64,000 nucleotides of DNA from Mitsuaria chitosanitabida ATCC BAA-476 = NBRC 102408 (GCF_001598255.1 NZ_BCYP01000036.1:62001-126000); one strand, 5' to 3'; positions 29,763 to 39,218 are shown, counted from the first letter of the stretch. Program-made: numbers and translations. The notes: generated by a model not told the origin, from the sequence alone.

Positions 29763-29820
29763 GTTTTTCCATATTAGAGAAAAAAGACGAATGAGAGAAA
29801 AATTTCCGATAAGGAAAAAC
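29763..29820. promoter_or_regulatory. AT-rich divergent control region with direct and inverted repeats
   Basis: Low-GC island in a GC-rich window, between the TonB receptor and the XRE-cupin gene. ATTAGAGAAAAA (29773-29784) and ATGAGAGAAAAA (29791-29802) are 11/12 direct repeats 18 bp apart. GTTTTTCC (29763-29770) and GGAAAAAC (29813-29820) are perfect inverted arms at the edges. TTTTTC-N9-GAAAAA (29764-29784) is a dyad. Likely operator for the adjacent XRE regulator. Confidence 0.55.
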
Positions 29821-29882
29821 ACCAGGGGCTGGAAGTCACGGAAGGGGTCGACGGCGGTCGGCGCGTGGCTATATTTCCGGCC

Positions 29883-30650
29883 ATGAACGCAACCGCCCAT
29901 GACGACGCCGGCCCGACGCCGGGTGAGGTGATCCGCACGCTGCGCAAGCGGCGCGAGATGACGCTGAGCGACGTGAGCCAGCGCACGGGGCTGGCGGTGT
30001 CGACGATCTCGAAGCTGGAGAAGGGGCAGGCCTCGCTGTCCTACGACAAGCTGGTGCTGCTGGCCAAGGCGCTGGAGGTGGACATCTCGGAGCTGCTGGA
30101 GGCCAGTCCCGCGGCGGCGCTGCCGGGCGTGGCGCTGAGCGGCCGGCGCATCGTCCATCGCGCCGGCGAGGGCCAGGTGGTGGAGACCGCCAGCTACCGC
30201 CAGACCTACCTGGCGACGGAGCTGCTCAACAAGAAGCTGGTGCCCATCATCGCGGAGCTGCGGGCGCGCACGCTGGACGAGTTCCTCGCCGAGTTCGGGG
30301 GCCTGATCCGGCACTCGGGCGAGGAGTTCGTCTACGTCCTGGACGGGGAGGTGGAGTTCCACACCGACCTGTACGCGCCGGTGCGGCTGAAGCAGGGCGA
30401 CTCGATGTATTTCGACAGCACCATGGGCCATGCCTACCTGAAGGGCTCGAACGCGACCTGCCGGGTGATGGCGATCTGCTCGGGCCGCGGGGCGGCGGAC
30501 CAGATGCTGGAGACCTTCGTCGGCGCCTCGGTGCGGCAGTCCGCAGTGGCGCGCGCCACGGTCGCGGCGCAGGCGGCGACGGTCAAGCCGGCCGGCAAGG
30601 GCAAGGGCGCCACGGCGCCGACGACACGCAAGACGAAGGGCACACGATGA
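29883..30650 (+). CDS. XRE-family regulator with C-terminal cupin
   Basis: 255-residue regulator: XRE helix-turn-helix at about residues 18-72 (MTLSDVSQRTGLAVSTISKL) and a cupin effector domain at about 120-200 (HSGEEFVYVLDGEVEFHTD), followed by a basic Lys/Thr tail. Regulators of this build often control amino-acid or amine catabolism. Divergent from the TonB-MFS-S12-M81 genes over a 141-bp repeat-rich gap and overlapping the D-serine-dehydratase-like gene by four bases, so it probably controls both arms. ATG 29883 preferred over an upstream GTG (29865). Confidence 0.9.
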   Translation: MNATAHDDAGPTPGEVIRTLRKRREMTLSDVSQRTGLAVSTISKLEKGQASLSYDKLVLLAKALEVDISELLEASPAAALPGVALSGRRIVHRAGEGQVVETASYRQTYLATELLNKKLVPIIAELRARTLDEFLAEFGGLIRHSGEEFVYVLDGEVEFHTDLYAPVRLKQGDSMYFDSTMGHAYLKGSNATCRVMAICSGRGAADQMLETFVGASVRQSAVARATVAAQAATVKPAGKGKGATAPTTRKTKGTR

Positions 30651-31990
30651 GCACGAAGGACGGCGCCGCGGTGCGCCTCGCACTCGACGCGATCGAGGAG
30701 GCGCCGCTGGCCAGCACGCTGAAGGGGCTGCCGGCGGGGGCCGAGGGCCGACCGCTGCGGGCGCTGGGCGCGATGGGCCTGTCGGTCCTGGCGGGCGACC
30801 TGCCGCTGCCGGTGGCGGTGCTGAAGGATTCTGCGCTGACGCACAACGCGCGCTGGATGCGCGGCTTCACCGAGCGCGCGGGCGTGAGCCTGGCGCCGCA
30901 CGGCAAGACGACGATGGCGCCGCAGCTGTTCCAGCGCCAGTTCGACGAAGGCGCCTGGGGCATGACCGCGGCCACGGCCTCGCATGTGCGCAGCTATCGC
31001 CGCTTCGGCGTGCCGCGGGTGCTGCTCGCGAATCAGCTGCTCGGCGCGGCCGATCTGGAGCTGGTGTTCCGCGAGCTCGAGGCCGACGAGGACTTCGACT
31101 TCTACGCGCTGGTGGACTCGGCGGCGGGCCTGGACCTGCTGCGCCGCGCGGTCGCGGCGCGCGGACTGAAGCGGCCGCTGCAGGTGCTGCTCGAGGTCGG
31201 CACGCCGGGGGGGCGCACGGGCGTCCGCAGCGTCGAGGAGGGACTGGCGCTCGGTCGCCTGATCCGTGCGGCGGCACCGGCGATCGCGCTGCGCGGTGTC
31301 GAGGCCTTCGAGGGCGTCTACAGCGGCGATGACACGGCGCGTGTCGAGCTGGGCGCGCTCACGATGGTGGAGACGGTGGCGGCGCTGGCCCGCGCGGGCT
31401 GCGCGGAGGACTGGTTCGCGCCGGGCGAGGTCCTGCTGACGGCGGGCGGCTCGGCGCTGTTCGACATCGCGGCCCGGACCTTGGCGGCGGTCGATGCCGG
31501 CGGCAGCGGCCACCGCTTGCGCGTGGTGCTGCGCAGCGGCTGCTACCTGTCCCACGACAGCCTGCAGTACGAGCGCATGCAGGACCGCTTGCGACAGCGC
31601 GCGGGGGCGGTGTGGGGCGAGGGCCCCGGGCTGCGCAACGCGATCGAGGTCTGGGCGCAGGTGCAGTCCGTGCCCGAGCCCGGCCGCGCGATCTGCACGG
31701 CCGGCAAGCGGGACCTGAGCTACGACGCCTGCCTGCCGCAGCCGCTGTGGTGGTACCGCGCGGGGCAGCACGAGGCGCCACGGATGGCGCCTGCGGACTG
31801 GGCGGTGACCAAGCTCAACGACCAGCATGCCTTCGTCGACGCGCAGGGCGACGGGGCGCTGCCGCTGCAGGTCGGCGACCTGATCGCCTTCGGCGTCGGC
31901 CACCCGTGCACGACCTTCGACAAGTGGCCGCTGCTGTACCTCGTCGACGACGCCTACCGAGTGACGGGCGGCGTCAGGACCTTCTTCTGA
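30647..31990 (+). CDS. D-serine dehydratase-like PLP enzyme (amino acid deaminase, fold type III)
   Basis: 447-residue enzyme of the alanine-racemase fold, DSD1/D-threonine-aldolase type. The PLP lysine is K87 in LAPHGKTTMAP. The C-terminal metal pair is in GVGHPCTTFDKW near residue 425, where His and Cys bind zinc. It should deaminate D-serine or D-threonine, or cleave beta-hydroxy D-amino acids, in the cytoplasm. It follows the XRE-cupin gene with an ATGA overlap. Together with the DauA-like dehydrogenase on the other arm it points to D-amino-acid breakdown. Which reaction it performs is not certain from sequence. Confidence 0.85.
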   Translation: MSTKDGAAVRLALDAIEEAPLASTLKGLPAGAEGRPLRALGAMGLSVLAGDLPLPVAVLKDSALTHNARWMRGFTERAGVSLAPHGKTTMAPQLFQRQFDEGAWGMTAATASHVRSYRRFGVPRVLLANQLLGAADLELVFRELEADEDFDFYALVDSAAGLDLLRRAVAARGLKRPLQVLLEVGTPGGRTGVRSVEEGLALGRLIRAAAPAIALRGVEAFEGVYSGDDTARVELGALTMVETVAALARAGCAEDWFAPGEVLLTAGGSALFDIAARTLAAVDAGGSGHRLRVVLRSGCYLSHDSLQYERMQDRLRQRAGAVWGEGPGLRNAIEVWAQVQSVPEPGRAICTAGKRDLSYDACLPQPLWWYRAGQHEAPRMAPADWAVTKLNDQHAFVDAQGDGALPLQVGDLIAFGVGHPCTTFDKWPLLYLVDDAYRVTGGVRTFF

Positions 31991-31991
31991 G

Positions 31992-32702
31992 GTGACGACA
32001 GCGCTCGTGCTGCTGCCGGGGATGGACGGCACCGGTGACCTGTTCGGGCCGCTCGTGCGCGAGCTGCCGGCCGACCTGAGGCCGGTGATCGTGCGCTATC
32101 CCGTCGATCGGTGGCTCGATGACGAGGCGCTCCTGGCGTTCGTGCGCGCAGCGCTGCCAAGGGAGCAGCCTTTCGTGCTGCTGGGCGAGTCCTTCTCGGG
32201 GCCCGTCGCGCTGAGGATCGCGGCGGAGAAGCCGGTGGGTCTGCGCGCGGTGGCGATGTGCGCATCGTTCGCGCGGTATCCGAATCGGATGCTGGCGCCG
32301 TTCAAGGGCGTGGCGGCGTGGTTGCCGATGCACTCGATGCCGATGACCGTGATGAGCGCGCTTCTGCTGGGTCGTTTCGCGACGCCGGCGCTGCAAGCCG
32401 CCTTGCGCGCGTCGCTGGCGCGGGTGGCGCCGGCGGTGCTGGCGAAGCGAGGCAGCCAGGTGCTGGCATTCGATGCGTTGGACGCGGTCAGCCAGATCCG
32501 CGTCCCGTTGCTGTGCCTGCGAGCGACTCGAGATCGCGTGGTGTCGGCGGGCGCGACACGCGAGATCGAGCGCCGGTCAGGCGATTGCCGGGTGATCGAC
32601 ATCGAGGCGCCACACATGCTGCTGCAGTGCTCGCCAAAGGAGGCGGCGGCGGCCATCGCGCAACTGGCGCTAGAACAGCGCGGACGCGGTGCTTCGAACT
32701 GA
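31992..32702 (+). CDS. Alpha/beta hydrolase
   Basis: 236-residue single-domain alpha/beta hydrolase. Oxyanion region LLPGMDGTGDLF near residue 7, nucleophile elbow LGESFSG with Ser67 and a C-terminal His in EAPHMLLQ. GTG start one base after the deaminase stop, so co-transcribed with it. Small size and lack of a lid suggest an esterase or amidase acting on a small acyl or peptide substrate; not more precise. Confidence 0.82.
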   Translation: MTTALVLLPGMDGTGDLFGPLVRELPADLRPVIVRYPVDRWLDDEALLAFVRAALPREQPFVLLGESFSGPVALRIAAEKPVGLRAVAMCASFARYPNRMLAPFKGVAAWLPMHSMPMTVMSALLLGRFATPALQAALRASLARVAPAVLAKRGSQVLAFDALDAVSQIRVPLLCLRATRDRVVSAGATREIERRSGDCRVIDIEAPHMLLQCSPKEAAAAIAQLALEQRGRGASN

Positions 32703-32781
32703 ACCGCGGCCCAGGCATCGGACGTGGATGCTGGTAGGGCCGCGACTCATGCAACCTTTCGCGCTTGCGTCAACGCTGTAG

Positions 32782-33339
32782 TCAGTTCGGCCGAGTCTGC
32801 CAAAGAACCAGATCGACCTTCTTCTGATTGGTGATGCCGGACTCCGGATACATCTGATCAAACAGGGCAACCAATGTCCGACCGATCTGCGAGGCGAGGA
32901 ACTCGTTGACATCGTTCCCGATGTCTTGGTGGACCACGCAGGCATTTGCAAGACGAGCTGCGTCTGTGCGCCTTGGCATCTGACGCTGTACGTTCTGAAG
33001 AACCCAGGCGTCGATCACCGGCTTCGTGGGGTCTACGGTCGCAATGATCTTGCTGCTGAACGACGCTTCGAATCGCCCCGTCACTGCGGAGAGGCGTTGA
33101 AGCACCGCTGCGAAGTCCTGGCCCGGCTCGCGAGCCGCTTCCAGCACGTTGAAGAAGGTCTCGTGCATTCTGGTCGCGAATCTGACGCGGTAGAAGCCGT
33201 TGAACCTTCGTCTGAACTCTGGATCCTCACAGGCGTCCCTCTCCGCGAACCGTCTTTGAAGCCATTGATATCTGCCAAGCCCGTTCTCGATGAGGGGGAG
33301 AGTGGCTCGGATCTGATCGACAGTGAGCGTGATCGGCAT
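32782..33339 (-). CDS. Hypothetical protein with atypically low GC
   Basis: 185-residue protein that I cannot place in a family. No signal peptide, membrane span or repeat. Segments that look conserved in character are RVRFATRMHETFFNVLEAA near residue 52 and RFEASFSSKIIATVDPTKPV near 88. Codon use differs from the surroundings: many A/T-ending codons and visibly lower GC than flanking genes, which suggests recent acquisition. Flanked by the deaminase operon (convergent) and a membrane-protein gene on the same strand 16 bp upstream. Confidence 0.75.
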   Translation of the reverse strand: MPITLTVDQIRATLPLIENGLGRYQWLQRRFAERDACEDPEFRRRFNGFYRVRFATRMHETFFNVLEAAREPGQDFAAVLQRLSAVTGRFEASFSSKIIATVDPTKPVIDAWVLQNVQRQMPRRTDAARLANACVVHQDIGNDVNEFLASQIGRTLVALFDQMYPESGITNQKKVDLVLWQTRPN

Positions 33340-33355
33340 GTTCGCGTCCTTGGCC

Positions 33356-33958
33356 TCAACCGTTCTTCATCTCGATATACGTACCCAGGAGCGCCATCCC
33401 GACGAAGCCGGCACCCAGCACCATGCCGATCCAGTTCACCCAGGTGAAGCGGTCGTTCTCCGGGTGGCCGGGCGTGACGACGCGGTTGGTCGCGTTCATC
33501 GCGTTCTGCAGCGGGATCAGGAAGAGCGGCGCGGCCATCGCGATCCACCACATGGCACCGGGTGCCTTCCACATCAGCGAGCACACGATCCAGGCCGCGG
33601 CCATGCCGCCAGCGTTCAGGCGTGGGCCGGGGCCGACCTCGGCGTCGCGCACCTTGGTCCCCAGCGACCAGATGAAGAAGATCGGGAAGATCGCGCGCAT
33701 CGCCGGCAGGATCGACGAGTGCTCGCGATCACGCACCAGCTTCCACTGCTTGTAGAACCAGTAGACGCTGTAGAACTGCAGCGTGACGGTGCACATCACC
33801 ACCAGCTTCAGCGGCGACACGGAGAACCAGATCGGCTCTCCCGCCACCTGCAGCGGGGCGATCGGCTCGACGTGGGCCGTGGGCGGCGCGAAACGCGCGT
33901 CGAGTTCCTGCGCGGGGTCCGTCGGCACGGTCGGCACGAACGGCGGATGCTGGGACAT
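33356..33958 (-). CDS. Membrane protein of unknown function
   Basis: 200-residue protein with a Pro-rich N-terminal tail of about 45 residues and four or so hydrophobic segments. The segment LQFYSVYWFYKQWKLVRDRE near residue 62 resembles small proteobacterial membrane proteins of the DUF4234 kind, but I am not sure of the family. It precedes the low-GC gene by 16 bp on the same strand. No catalytic motif. Confidence 0.7.
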   Translation of the reverse strand: MSQHPPFVPTVPTDPAQELDARFAPPTAHVEPIAPLQVAGEPIWFSVSPLKLVVMCTVTLQFYSVYWFYKQWKLVRDREHSSILPAMRAIFPIFFIWSLGTKVRDAEVGPGPRLNAGGMAAAWIVCSLMWKAPGAMWWIAMAAPLFLIPLQNAMNATNRVVTPGHPENDRFTWVNWIGMVLGAGFVGMALLGTYIEMKNG

Positions 33959-34196
33959 GAGATTTCCTCCCTCAAGACAGTCGTTGGAAGCCGCGCCGGG
34001 GCCGAGTCTGTGCTCGTGAGCTCGCCGGCGCGCGAGGTCCGCATGATGCCGGTGTTGCCCGCCCGTCCTCGATCGGGCCGCCCGGCTCCAGGCGTCCGTC
34101 CGTGACGGATTTCGGTGTCCTGGCCGGATCTGTTGACGTGTGCCCGGTCGCGGCCCAGCATCACGCCCGGGGAGGTCGCGAACCAGGAGGTCTCAC

Positions 34197-35009
34197 ATGG
34201 CCGAGAGCGACAAGGTCTTCGCGGGCTCGATGCCCCGCCTCTATGACGGGCTGATGGTGCCCTTGATCTTCCAGGGCTATGCCGCGCGCACGGCGACGCT
34301 GATCGCGTCGTGGTCGCCGCGGGCGGTACTGGAGACGGCCGCCGGGAGCGGCGCGGTCACGCGCTCGCTCGCGCCCAAGCTGGGGGCCGGCGTGCGCTAC
34401 GTCGTGACCGATCTCAGCCCGGCCATGCTGGAGCTCGCCGCCGAGCGCCAGGGGCCGGACCCGCGCATCGAGTGGCGGCCGGCGGATGCGATGAGCCTGC
34501 CTTTCGCCGATGCCAGCTTCGACGTCGTGTGCTGCCAGTTCGGCGCCATGTTCTTCCCCGATCGCTCGGCGGGCTATGCCGAGGCGCGCCGCGTCCTGCG
34601 CAAGGGCGGTCGCTTCGTGCTGACGATCTGGGACCGGATCGAGGACAACGAGTTCGCCGACGAGGTGACGCGGGCCGTGGCGACGCTCTTCCCGGACGAC
34701 CCGCCGCGCTTCCTCGCGCGCACGCCGCATGGGTATCACCAGGTCGCGACGATCCGCGAGGACCTGGGCCGCGCGGGGTTCACCGACATCGCCATCAGCA
34801 CGCATGCCGAGGTGAGCCGATCCCCATCCGCACGGAACGTCGCCATCGCGTACTGCGAGGGCACGCCCCTGCGCAGCGAGATCGAGGCGCGGGACGCCGG
34901 CCTGCTCGCGGAAGCGACGGCTCGCGCGACGGCGGCGATCGCCGCGCGTCACGGAGACGGCCCGGTCGCCAGCAGGATCCAGGCGCATCTGGTCGTGGCC
35001 TCGGGCTGA
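34197..35009 (+). CDS. Class I SAM-dependent methyltransferase
   Basis: 270-residue Methyltransf_11/UbiE-like enzyme. Motif I is VLETAAGSGAVTRSLAPKL near residue 42, then VVTDLSPAMLELA, PADAMSLPFADASFDVVCC and ARRVLRKGGRFVLTIWD. Start fixed by AGGAGG six bases before ATG 34197. Stands alone between divergent and convergent genes. Methyl acceptor unknown. Confidence 0.88.
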   Translation: MAESDKVFAGSMPRLYDGLMVPLIFQGYAARTATLIASWSPRAVLETAAGSGAVTRSLAPKLGAGVRYVVTDLSPAMLELAAERQGPDPRIEWRPADAMSLPFADASFDVVCCQFGAMFFPDRSAGYAEARRVLRKGGRFVLTIWDRIEDNEFADEVTRAVATLFPDDPPRFLARTPHGYHQVATIREDLGRAGFTDIAISTHAEVSRSPSARNVAIAYCEGTPLRSEIEARDAGLLAEATARATAAIAARHGDGPVASRIQAHLVVASG

Positions 35010-35096
35010 GCCCGATCACGCGGCCGCCATCGGACGTCGGCTGGAGTCGGCAGGTGAGGCTGTAGCGGCCCGGCGGGCGATCGTCGCGGCGGGACA

Positions 35097-36947
35097 TCAT
35101 GCGCTCCGACGTGCCGGATCCGGTGCGACCGTCGCGCCAGGCAGCGGCACCCGGAACCCCAGGCCGATCAGCTGGTCCAGCGGCATCGGCTTGCCGATGA
35201 GGTAGCCCTGGAACAGGTCGCACCCGTGATCGCGCAGCCAGTGCATCTGCGCCGCTGTCTCGACGCCCTCGCACACGCAGCTCAGGCCCAGGCGACGGGA
35301 CAGGTCCATCATCGCGTCCAGCAGGACCGCGCCCGAGGGCTCCTCGAAGGCGCGCACGAAGGACCGGTCGATCTTGAGCTTGCTCAGCGGCAGGGTCTGC
35401 AGTCGGCTCAGCGACGAGTAGCCCGTGCCGAAGTCGTCGATCGAGATCGCGAAGCCGACCTCGGCCAGCTCGCGCAGCTGCTGCGTCGCGTCCTGGCGCG
35501 AGGCCATCGCGGCGGATTCGGTCAGCTCCAGCTCGATGTCGGCGGGCTCCAGACCCGCGCCACGCACCACGGCATAGACGATGGACGCGAGGTCCGGGTT
35601 CGTCAGCTGCGCCGGGGACAGGTTCACCGCCAGGCGCTTGAGCGGCAGGCCGCGCCGCCGCGCCGCGGCCAGGTCCTCGCAGGCCTTCTTCAGCAGCGCG
35701 ATGCCCAGTTCATGGATCAGTCCGCTGGACTCCGCCGCCGCGATGAAGACCTCCGGCGAGACGAAGCCCAGCTCCCGATGCTTCCAGCGCGCCAGCGCCT
35801 CCGCGACCACCACCTGGCCGCGTGCGTCGACGATGGGCTGGTAGACCAGCTCCAGATGGCCCTTCTCGACGGCGTTCATCAGGTCCAGCCGCAGCTGGTG
35901 ATGCTTGCGCAGCTCGACGTCGTAGGCGACGTTGAAGATGGATTGCGAGTCCGGCCCGACCTTCTTGGCCGCGCGTAGCGCGACGTTGGCGCGGCGCATC
36001 AGCTCGGCGGCCGAGAGCTGCCGCTCGACGGCGACCGCGCCGGCGCTGATCGAGGCGCTCAGCAGCAGGCCCTGATGCTCGATCGGCGCGGCCATCGCGG
36101 CGCGCAGCCGGCTCAGCGAGCGCTCCAGCGTCGTGGGGCTCGCGCCGTCCAGCACGAAGGCGAACTCGTCGCCACCGGTGCGGCCCAGCACCCGCACCAC
36201 CGCGCCCAGGTCCTTCAGGCGCTCGGCGACGGTGAGGATCACGTGGTCACCGACGCTGGAGCCGTGCAGCTCGTTCACCGACTTGAGCTCGTCGATGCCC
36301 GCGAGCACCAGCCAGCCCTCGTCGCCCCGCGCGGCCGCCTCGTCCAGGGCCACCCGGAAGGAGGCGCGGTTCAGCAGACCGGTGGCCGCATCGGTGGTCG
36401 CGGCCCGGGCCACGCGCTCGGTCCAGATCTCGCGCCGGGCGACGAAGCGCCGGGTCGCCGCGAACCAGATGCCGAAGCCGATCGCCTGCGCGATGAGCAG
36501 CACCATCGCGTCGCGGCCGATGTCCTCCATCACGTCGTCGATCACCATGCAGACGGTGGCCGTCCGGGTCGATCCCCGATGCGCGACGGCCTGCGTCGCG
36601 CAGGGCCAGCCCAGGCCGGCGCGCAGCTCCGCGTTGAAGGGCGTGTCCGCCGACGCGGCGCGCGTGTCGCATCGGCCGTCGATGCAGACCTCGATCTGCG
36701 CGGCGTCGTGGAACTCCTTGAGGGACTGCTCGACGATGTCTGCCGGGGCCATGCCCAGCCCTTGCTGGGCCTCGACATGCTTGAGCACGGCCCCCGAGAT
36801 GTCCCGCGCCGTGTGTGCCAGCGCCTGGAAGCCGAAGTGCACCGTCATCGCGGCCAGCATCACGAGGGTCAGCAGCGTGGTGGCGGCGAAGTGCCAGCCG
36901 TAGAGCGGCGGCCTGGATCGGGCGCTCGTGGTCGCGTTGGTGCTCAT
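35097..36947 (-). CDS. Membrane-bound GGDEF-EAL protein
   Basis: 616-residue cyclic-di-GMP enzyme. Two spans (about residues 20-40 and 146-165) enclose a periplasmic sensor loop with several Cys (CIDGRC). GGDEF is intact at 258-262, but the usual upstream inhibitory RxxD site is absent and the metal/substrate helix reads SVNELHG instead of the common xxND form. EAL is intact at 383-385 (VAEALARWKH), with DFGTGYSS, the EGVET loop and QGYLIGKP. Phosphodiesterase activity therefore looks secure; cyclase activity is less so. Start 36947. Confidence 0.92.
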   Translation of the reverse strand: MSTNATTSARSRPPLYGWHFAATTLLTLVMLAAMTVHFGFQALAHTARDISGAVLKHVEAQQGLGMAPADIVEQSLKEFHDAAQIEVCIDGRCDTRAASADTPFNAELRAGLGWPCATQAVAHRGSTRTATVCMVIDDVMEDIGRDAMVLLIAQAIGFGIWFAATRRFVARREIWTERVARAATTDAATGLLNRASFRVALDEAAARGDEGWLVLAGIDELKSVNELHGSSVGDHVILTVAERLKDLGAVVRVLGRTGGDEFAFVLDGASPTTLERSLSRLRAAMAAPIEHQGLLLSASISAGAVAVERQLSAAELMRRANVALRAAKKVGPDSQSIFNVAYDVELRKHHQLRLDLMNAVEKGHLELVYQPIVDARGQVVVAEALARWKHRELGFVSPEVFIAAAESSGLIHELGIALLKKACEDLAAARRRGLPLKRLAVNLSPAQLTNPDLASIVYAVVRGAGLEPADIELELTESAAMASRQDATQQLRELAEVGFAISIDDFGTGYSSLSRLQTLPLSKLKIDRSFVRAFEEPSGAVLLDAMMDLSRRLGLSCVCEGVETAAQMHWLRDHGCDLFQGYLIGKPMPLDQLIGLGFRVPLPGATVAPDPARRSA

Positions 36948-37186
36948 GGAGGTCCCCCTGGCCACGGGCGGTCGTGGCTGAGGGGAATTCTTCATGCCGC
37001 GCGGGGCACGGCAATCCATGGACCGCTGAACGCGCTGTGCGTGATCCGCCTACAGACGCCCGTGCTGTCCCGGCCGTCGGGGACGCGGCGCCTGCCGCGG
37101 CCGTGCCGGCGACGGTCCGGCGGGCGCGCGCCGCGCGTGACCGCCGCGTCCAGGCGCTTGCCCCGATCGGCCGTCTCGTCCCGGGC

Positions 37187-39073
37187 TCAGCGCGCCATCT
37201 CGGTCGCCGCCAGCAGCATCCAGGCCGAGTGCGGGATCCATTGCTCCACCCAGCGCCATTGCTCCCCGTCCGGGCCCGGGGCGAAGGCGATGCCCGCGCC
37301 GGTGTCGCTGCCCACCGCGCCGGTGATCCCGTTGGAGAGGCCGCCCACGAACATGTCGCCCGCGCTGGACGCCACCGTCGGCGGATTGCGACGTCCGAAC
37401 CCGTAGAGCATGGAGATCCCATACGGGTTGCGGCCCAGCGTCCAGTCGATCTGGCTTTGCGCGTAGCCGGCCCATGCCGCCGGGATGCCGAAGCCGGCGC
37501 CGGCCGTCGGCGCGACCCGCCGTCCACCGACCACCATGGCCGCGCTCAGCGAGGCCAGCCGCGCGCTCTCGCCCTGCCACCAGTAGCCGGTCTCGTTCTT
37601 GTGCGGGATGAAGAAGCCTTCCATCACCGGACCGGAGGCCGTCTTGCCGTCCGGAGCGATCTGGAAGGACTGGCGCGCGTAGTCGAAGGGGTTGGCCACG
37701 CGGCGCGTGATCGCGATCTCGTGATCCAGCGAGGCACGGATCGCCGTGTCCGCCTTGGCGCGGCGGGCCTCGTCGGTCTCGACGCTCGCGTAGCGGCTGA
37801 GGCTCAACGCCGGCAGGCCGGCCTCGACCGCGTGGTAATAGGGGCGGGACCCGCCATCGGCGATGAAGCCGCCCGCCGGCGTCTGCCGCGCGATCAGCCG
37901 GTCGGCGCGATCCCGCGCCGCGGCGAGGAAGCGCGGCTCGCCCGTGGCCTCGAGGAGATCGACCGCGGCCATCAGCGCGGTGTAGTCGTCGATGATGTTC
38001 TCGACGCCGTTCGCGCCGTACTGCGCGCTGAACCTCTGCAGGTGATCGAAGGCGCGGATCGCGTCGGCCAGGTAGGTCGCGCCGTCGACATCGCCGTGGC
38101 GGCCCGACTGCTTGGCCAGCATCGAGGCCCGCGCCAGCGCGGCGATCGCCATCCCGCCGCCGGCGCGGTAGGCCGATCGGTACAGCGTCGTGTACTTGCC
38201 GTCCTCGCCCTCGTAGCCGACGACCATGCGCTCCGCGCCGTCGCCGCCCCACTTGTCGAAGACCGTCGTGTAGAAGTAGCCCTCGGCGTCGAGAATGCGG
38301 TGCAGGTAGTCCGCGCCCCAGAAGGCCTCGTCCTGGACGCGCCTGGTCAGCCCCGCGCGGCGGTAGAGCTCGGGCGAGGTCTGCGCCGTGTAGGCCAGCA
38401 CCCAGGCGACCATCGAGGTCTGCTGCGGGCTGAAGTAGTTGGCGTAGCCCAGGTGCGAGAGGTACTTGCCGGTGTCGCCGCCCGCGTCCTTCCAGCCGCC
38501 GTGCACGTCGACGCGGCGGTCGGTCTCGAAGATGCGGATGCTGCGATCGCCCGCGCCGGTGTGGCGGCCGCGATGGAAATAGTCCAGCGTCTTGTCGGCG
38601 ATGGTCGTGAACAGCGCGCGGTCGCGCACCCGCACCGGCGCGGAGACCACGCGCCTGCCGCCGAGCGTCGCCTCGACGCGGTAATCGCCGGCCTTGTCCA
38701 GCGACGAGAAGTCCACCTCGAAATAGCGCTTGCCCGCGCCCCATTCGCTGAACGCGGGCAGCGGCTTGAGCGTGCCCTGCGCGACGGTCTTGCCGCCGGA
38801 CAGCACGCGATAGCGGCCGCTCCCGGCCGCGCCGGTGGACTCGACGATCGCCCGCTTGGGACCGACGCGCTCCAGCGCGACCTGGTTGATCTGCACCAGC
38901 AGCGGGTCCGTGGGCAACTGGACGGACACGGTCGTGACCGATGCGGCGGCGTCGGCGGCCAGCGCGGCGGACGGCAGCGCCCAGGCGCCCAGCGCGGCCA
39001 TCGCCGCGGCGGCGGTCATCGTCAGGACGGAGCGGCGGCCGTGGCGAGCCAGGTCGGGAGCGAAGGTCTTCAT
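37187..39073 (-). CDS. GH9-family glycoside hydrolase (possible exo-beta-D-glucosaminidase)
   Basis: 628-residue exported enzyme with signal peptide (cut near ALAADA, residue 40), an N-terminal Ig-like domain (about 45-150) and a GH9 alpha/alpha barrel. The catalytic Asp region is HGGWKDAGGDTGKYLS (Asp196, Asp200); the probable acid Glu lies in WRWVEQWIPHSAW near 610. GH9 is best known for endoglucanases, but some members are exo-beta-D-glucosaminidases acting on chitosan oligomers. The neighbouring chitosanase gene, 145 bp upstream on the same strand, favours the latter. No classic ribosome site at ATG 39073. Confidence 0.85.
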   Translation of the reverse strand: MKTFAPDLARHGRRSVLTMTAAAAMAALGAWALPSAALAADAAASVTTVSVQLPTDPLLVQINQVALERVGPKRAIVESTGAAGSGRYRVLSGGKTVAQGTLKPLPAFSEWGAGKRYFEVDFSSLDKAGDYRVEATLGGRRVVSAPVRVRDRALFTTIADKTLDYFHRGRHTGAGDRSIRIFETDRRVDVHGGWKDAGGDTGKYLSHLGYANYFSPQQTSMVAWVLAYTAQTSPELYRRAGLTRRVQDEAFWGADYLHRILDAEGYFYTTVFDKWGGDGAERMVVGYEGEDGKYTTLYRSAYRAGGGMAIAALARASMLAKQSGRHGDVDGATYLADAIRAFDHLQRFSAQYGANGVENIIDDYTALMAAVDLLEATGEPRFLAAARDRADRLIARQTPAGGFIADGGSRPYYHAVEAGLPALSLSRYASVETDEARRAKADTAIRASLDHEIAITRRVANPFDYARQSFQIAPDGKTASGPVMEGFFIPHKNETGYWWQGESARLASLSAAMVVGGRRVAPTAGAGFGIPAAWAGYAQSQIDWTLGRNPYGISMLYGFGRRNPPTVASSAGDMFVGGLSNGITGAVGSDTGAGIAFAPGPDGEQWRWVEQWIPHSAWMLLAATEMAR

Positions 39074-39218
39074 GGCGGGGAGGGCGTCGGTGACGGGGTC
39101 AGGGAGAAATCACAAGCCGGAGGCGGGGCACCGCGCACGAACGGCGCCCCGCGGGTCGATGGCATCGGTGGGAGGGATCAGGGGCGTGCCGCGTCAGCGC
39201 GCGGCGCGCCGTCGCGGC

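Noticed and set aside
29742..30683. Extension of the TonB-receptor frame across the divergent gap and the XRE-cupin gene
   Set aside because: The GTG at 29741 has a ribosome site and leads directly into a signal peptide. The upstream part is antisense to a clear regulator gene.
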